A stretch of 6,973 nucleotides of DNA. It comes from Candidatus Pacearchaeota archaeon (lineage in GTDB: Archaea; Nanobdellota; Nanobdellia; Pacearchaeales; UBA284). The notes beneath the pieces were generated by a model, which did not search any database, had not been told where the DNA came from, and saw nothing but the letters and a program-made list of their open reading frames with translations. Position numbers and translations under genes: made by a program. The stretch covers positions 1 to 6,973 of the forward strand of contig JAIMAW010000023.1 in assembly GCA_023511755.1 (NCBI GenBank), in the 5' to 3' direction. This document shows, piece after piece, positions 6,403-6,973 of this stretch (position 1 is the stretch's first letter; the number at the start of each line of letters is the position of its first letter).

Positions 6403-6410
6403 TTTATAAA
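6403..6410 (-). promoter_or_regulatory. TATA box of sppA in the divergent intergenic region
   Basis: The palindromic TTTATAAA is centred 25.5 nt before the sppA ATG at 6381, fitting a leaderless start. Because it reads the same on both strands, it could in principle also serve the plus-strand GGDEF-like gene, with a start near 6433 and a leader of over 50 nt. Confidence 0.6.
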
Positions 6411-6415
6411 TATTA

Positions 6416-6422
6416 TTTATAT
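6416..6422 (+). promoter_or_regulatory. Possible plus-strand promoter for the GGDEF-like gene
   Basis: TTTATAT would place a transcription start near 6445, about 45 nt before the ATG at 6490. No TATA-like box lies 25-27 nt before that ATG and no Shine-Dalgarno is visible, unlike the other genes here. How this gene is expressed is therefore unclear. Confidence 0.25.
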
Positions 6423-6489
6423 CCCATTTAATTCCTCTTCACTTAACCTCAATAAGTTTTTGGTTGGGTTGAAAAAAAGAAAATAAAAA

Positions 6490-6973
6490 ATGACCGGGCA
6501 AGACATAATCACTGTATCTTGTGGTATAGGCCGCAGCTTCGAAGAGGCTGCGAGGGCGGTGAATAGAGCCAAAAAGAAAAAAGGGAGATTTAGTTATAAT
6601 ATAGAAGTCTATAGAGGGACGAGATTGAGGAGCCCTATTCCTGAGAGCTTCAAACAGAGAGTCAAAGAGTATGCCCAACTCTCAAAAGTACTTTCTTGTG
6701 AACAGAAGAAAACCCTTGAAAATTTTTCTTTGAGAGATCCTGTTACCGGGCTCTTGAATAAAACTGGCTTTGTGTTGAAGCTAGAGAGTTTGAAAAAGAA
6801 GGGAGCACTTGAAGGATACTATATTTTACTGGACCTTGATGATTTGCATTATTGGAATAATAAAATCGGATATACCAAGGTAGACAAGATAATTGCGATG
6901 ATAGGAAAAGTGGTGATGGAGAACATAAGACACAAAAATCTTTACCCGCAGAAGAAAAGAATTGTTGATATTG
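6490..6973 (+). CDS. GGDEF-like protein with a C-terminal GGDEF segment at its N-terminus (partial)
   Basis: The first 161 residues are in the window; the 3' end is cut off. Residues 81-148 match the start of a GGDEF (diguanylate-cyclase-like) domain: LRDPVTGLLNKTGF (81-94), the metal-binding strand LLDLDDL (113-119) with the following N-N and G-Y-x-x-V-D positions, and the helix up to about residue 148. In the canonical pattern ND, GH and GD, the Asn of ND is kept, GH is GY, and GD is VD. The GGDEF signature itself would lie beyond the edge. Residues 7-40 (ITVSCGIG, then a helix with AKKKKGR) resemble the last strand and helix of a GGDEF domain, here placed before a helical linker (about 50-80). 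No upstream domain start exists, because TAA at 6484-6486 closes the frame. The ATG at 6490 is the only start that keeps the N-terminal segment. A product making cyclic dinucleotides is possible, but activity cannot be judged. Pseudogene is an alternative. Confidence 0.7.
   Translation, partial: MTGQDIITVSCGIGRSFEEAARAVNRAKKKKGRFSYNIEVYRGTRLRSPIPESFKQRVKEYAQLSKVLSCEQKKTLENFSLRDPVTGLLNKTGFVLKLESLKKKGALEGYYILLDLDDLHYWNNKIGYTKVDKIIAMIGKVVMENIRHKNLYPQKKRIVDI

Noticed and set aside
6439..6678. Minus-strand open frame of 79 codons opposite the GGDEF-like gene
   Set aside because: It has no recognisable domain or promoter and lies opposite a frame with clear GGDEF-family motifs.

Overview
The window looks like a piece of a small, AT-rich archaeal genome, most likely a DPANN lineage of the Woesearchaeota/Pacearchaeota kind. 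The main sign is promoter architecture. Four separate genes (alaS, the repeat protein, leuS and sppA) each have an AT-only TATA-like box centred 25.5 to 26.5 nt upstream of the start ATG and no Shine-Dalgarno sequence. This is the layout of archaeal leaderless transcripts. Both tRNA synthetases are nevertheless of bacterial type, with features I associate with candidate-phyla-radiation (CPR) bacteria, so CPR-to-archaeon transfer is likely. A CPR bacterial host is the less likely alternative. No rRNA, tRNA, CRISPR array or insertion sequence was seen.

Layout. A few dozen bases at the left edge may be the tail of an upstream plus-strand gene. alaS (plus strand, 113-1882) follows. It encodes a 589-residue alanyl-tRNA synthetase that ends right after the editing domain and has no C-Ala domain. 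Facing it on the minus strand is a two-gene unit: a 59-residue AbrB/SpoVT-like protein (2263-2442) and, overlapping it by ATGA, a 116-residue protein that looks like only the N-lobe of a eukaryotic-like protein kinase (1916-2266). Further along the minus strand are a 94-residue protein built from two copies of a ~33-residue repeat (2588-2872), leuS (2928-5396) and the membrane-anchored Ser/Lys protease sppA (5452-6381). A short divergent promoter region separates sppA from a plus-strand GGDEF-like gene (6490 onward) that runs off the right edge.

How the genes relate. Most are housekeeping genes that appear to have their own promoters: two aminoacyl-tRNA synthetases and one membrane protein-quality-control protease. 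The only tight operon is the AbrB-like/kinase-N-lobe pair. There the first gene lacks a Shine-Dalgarno and the second has a strong one (AAGGAGG, 7-nt spacer). Its small size, overlap and order (DNA-binding-like protein first) resemble a toxin-antitoxin or regulator-effector pair, but no activity can be read from the sequence.

The two most unusual items are that N-lobe-only kinase and the GGDEF-like gene. The second begins with what looks like the C-terminal end of a GGDEF fold (a VSxGI strand and an AK-GR helix) and only then enters the start of a GGDEF domain (DPVTGLLN, LDLDD). It could be a circular permutation, a truncated tandem duplication or a decayed gene.
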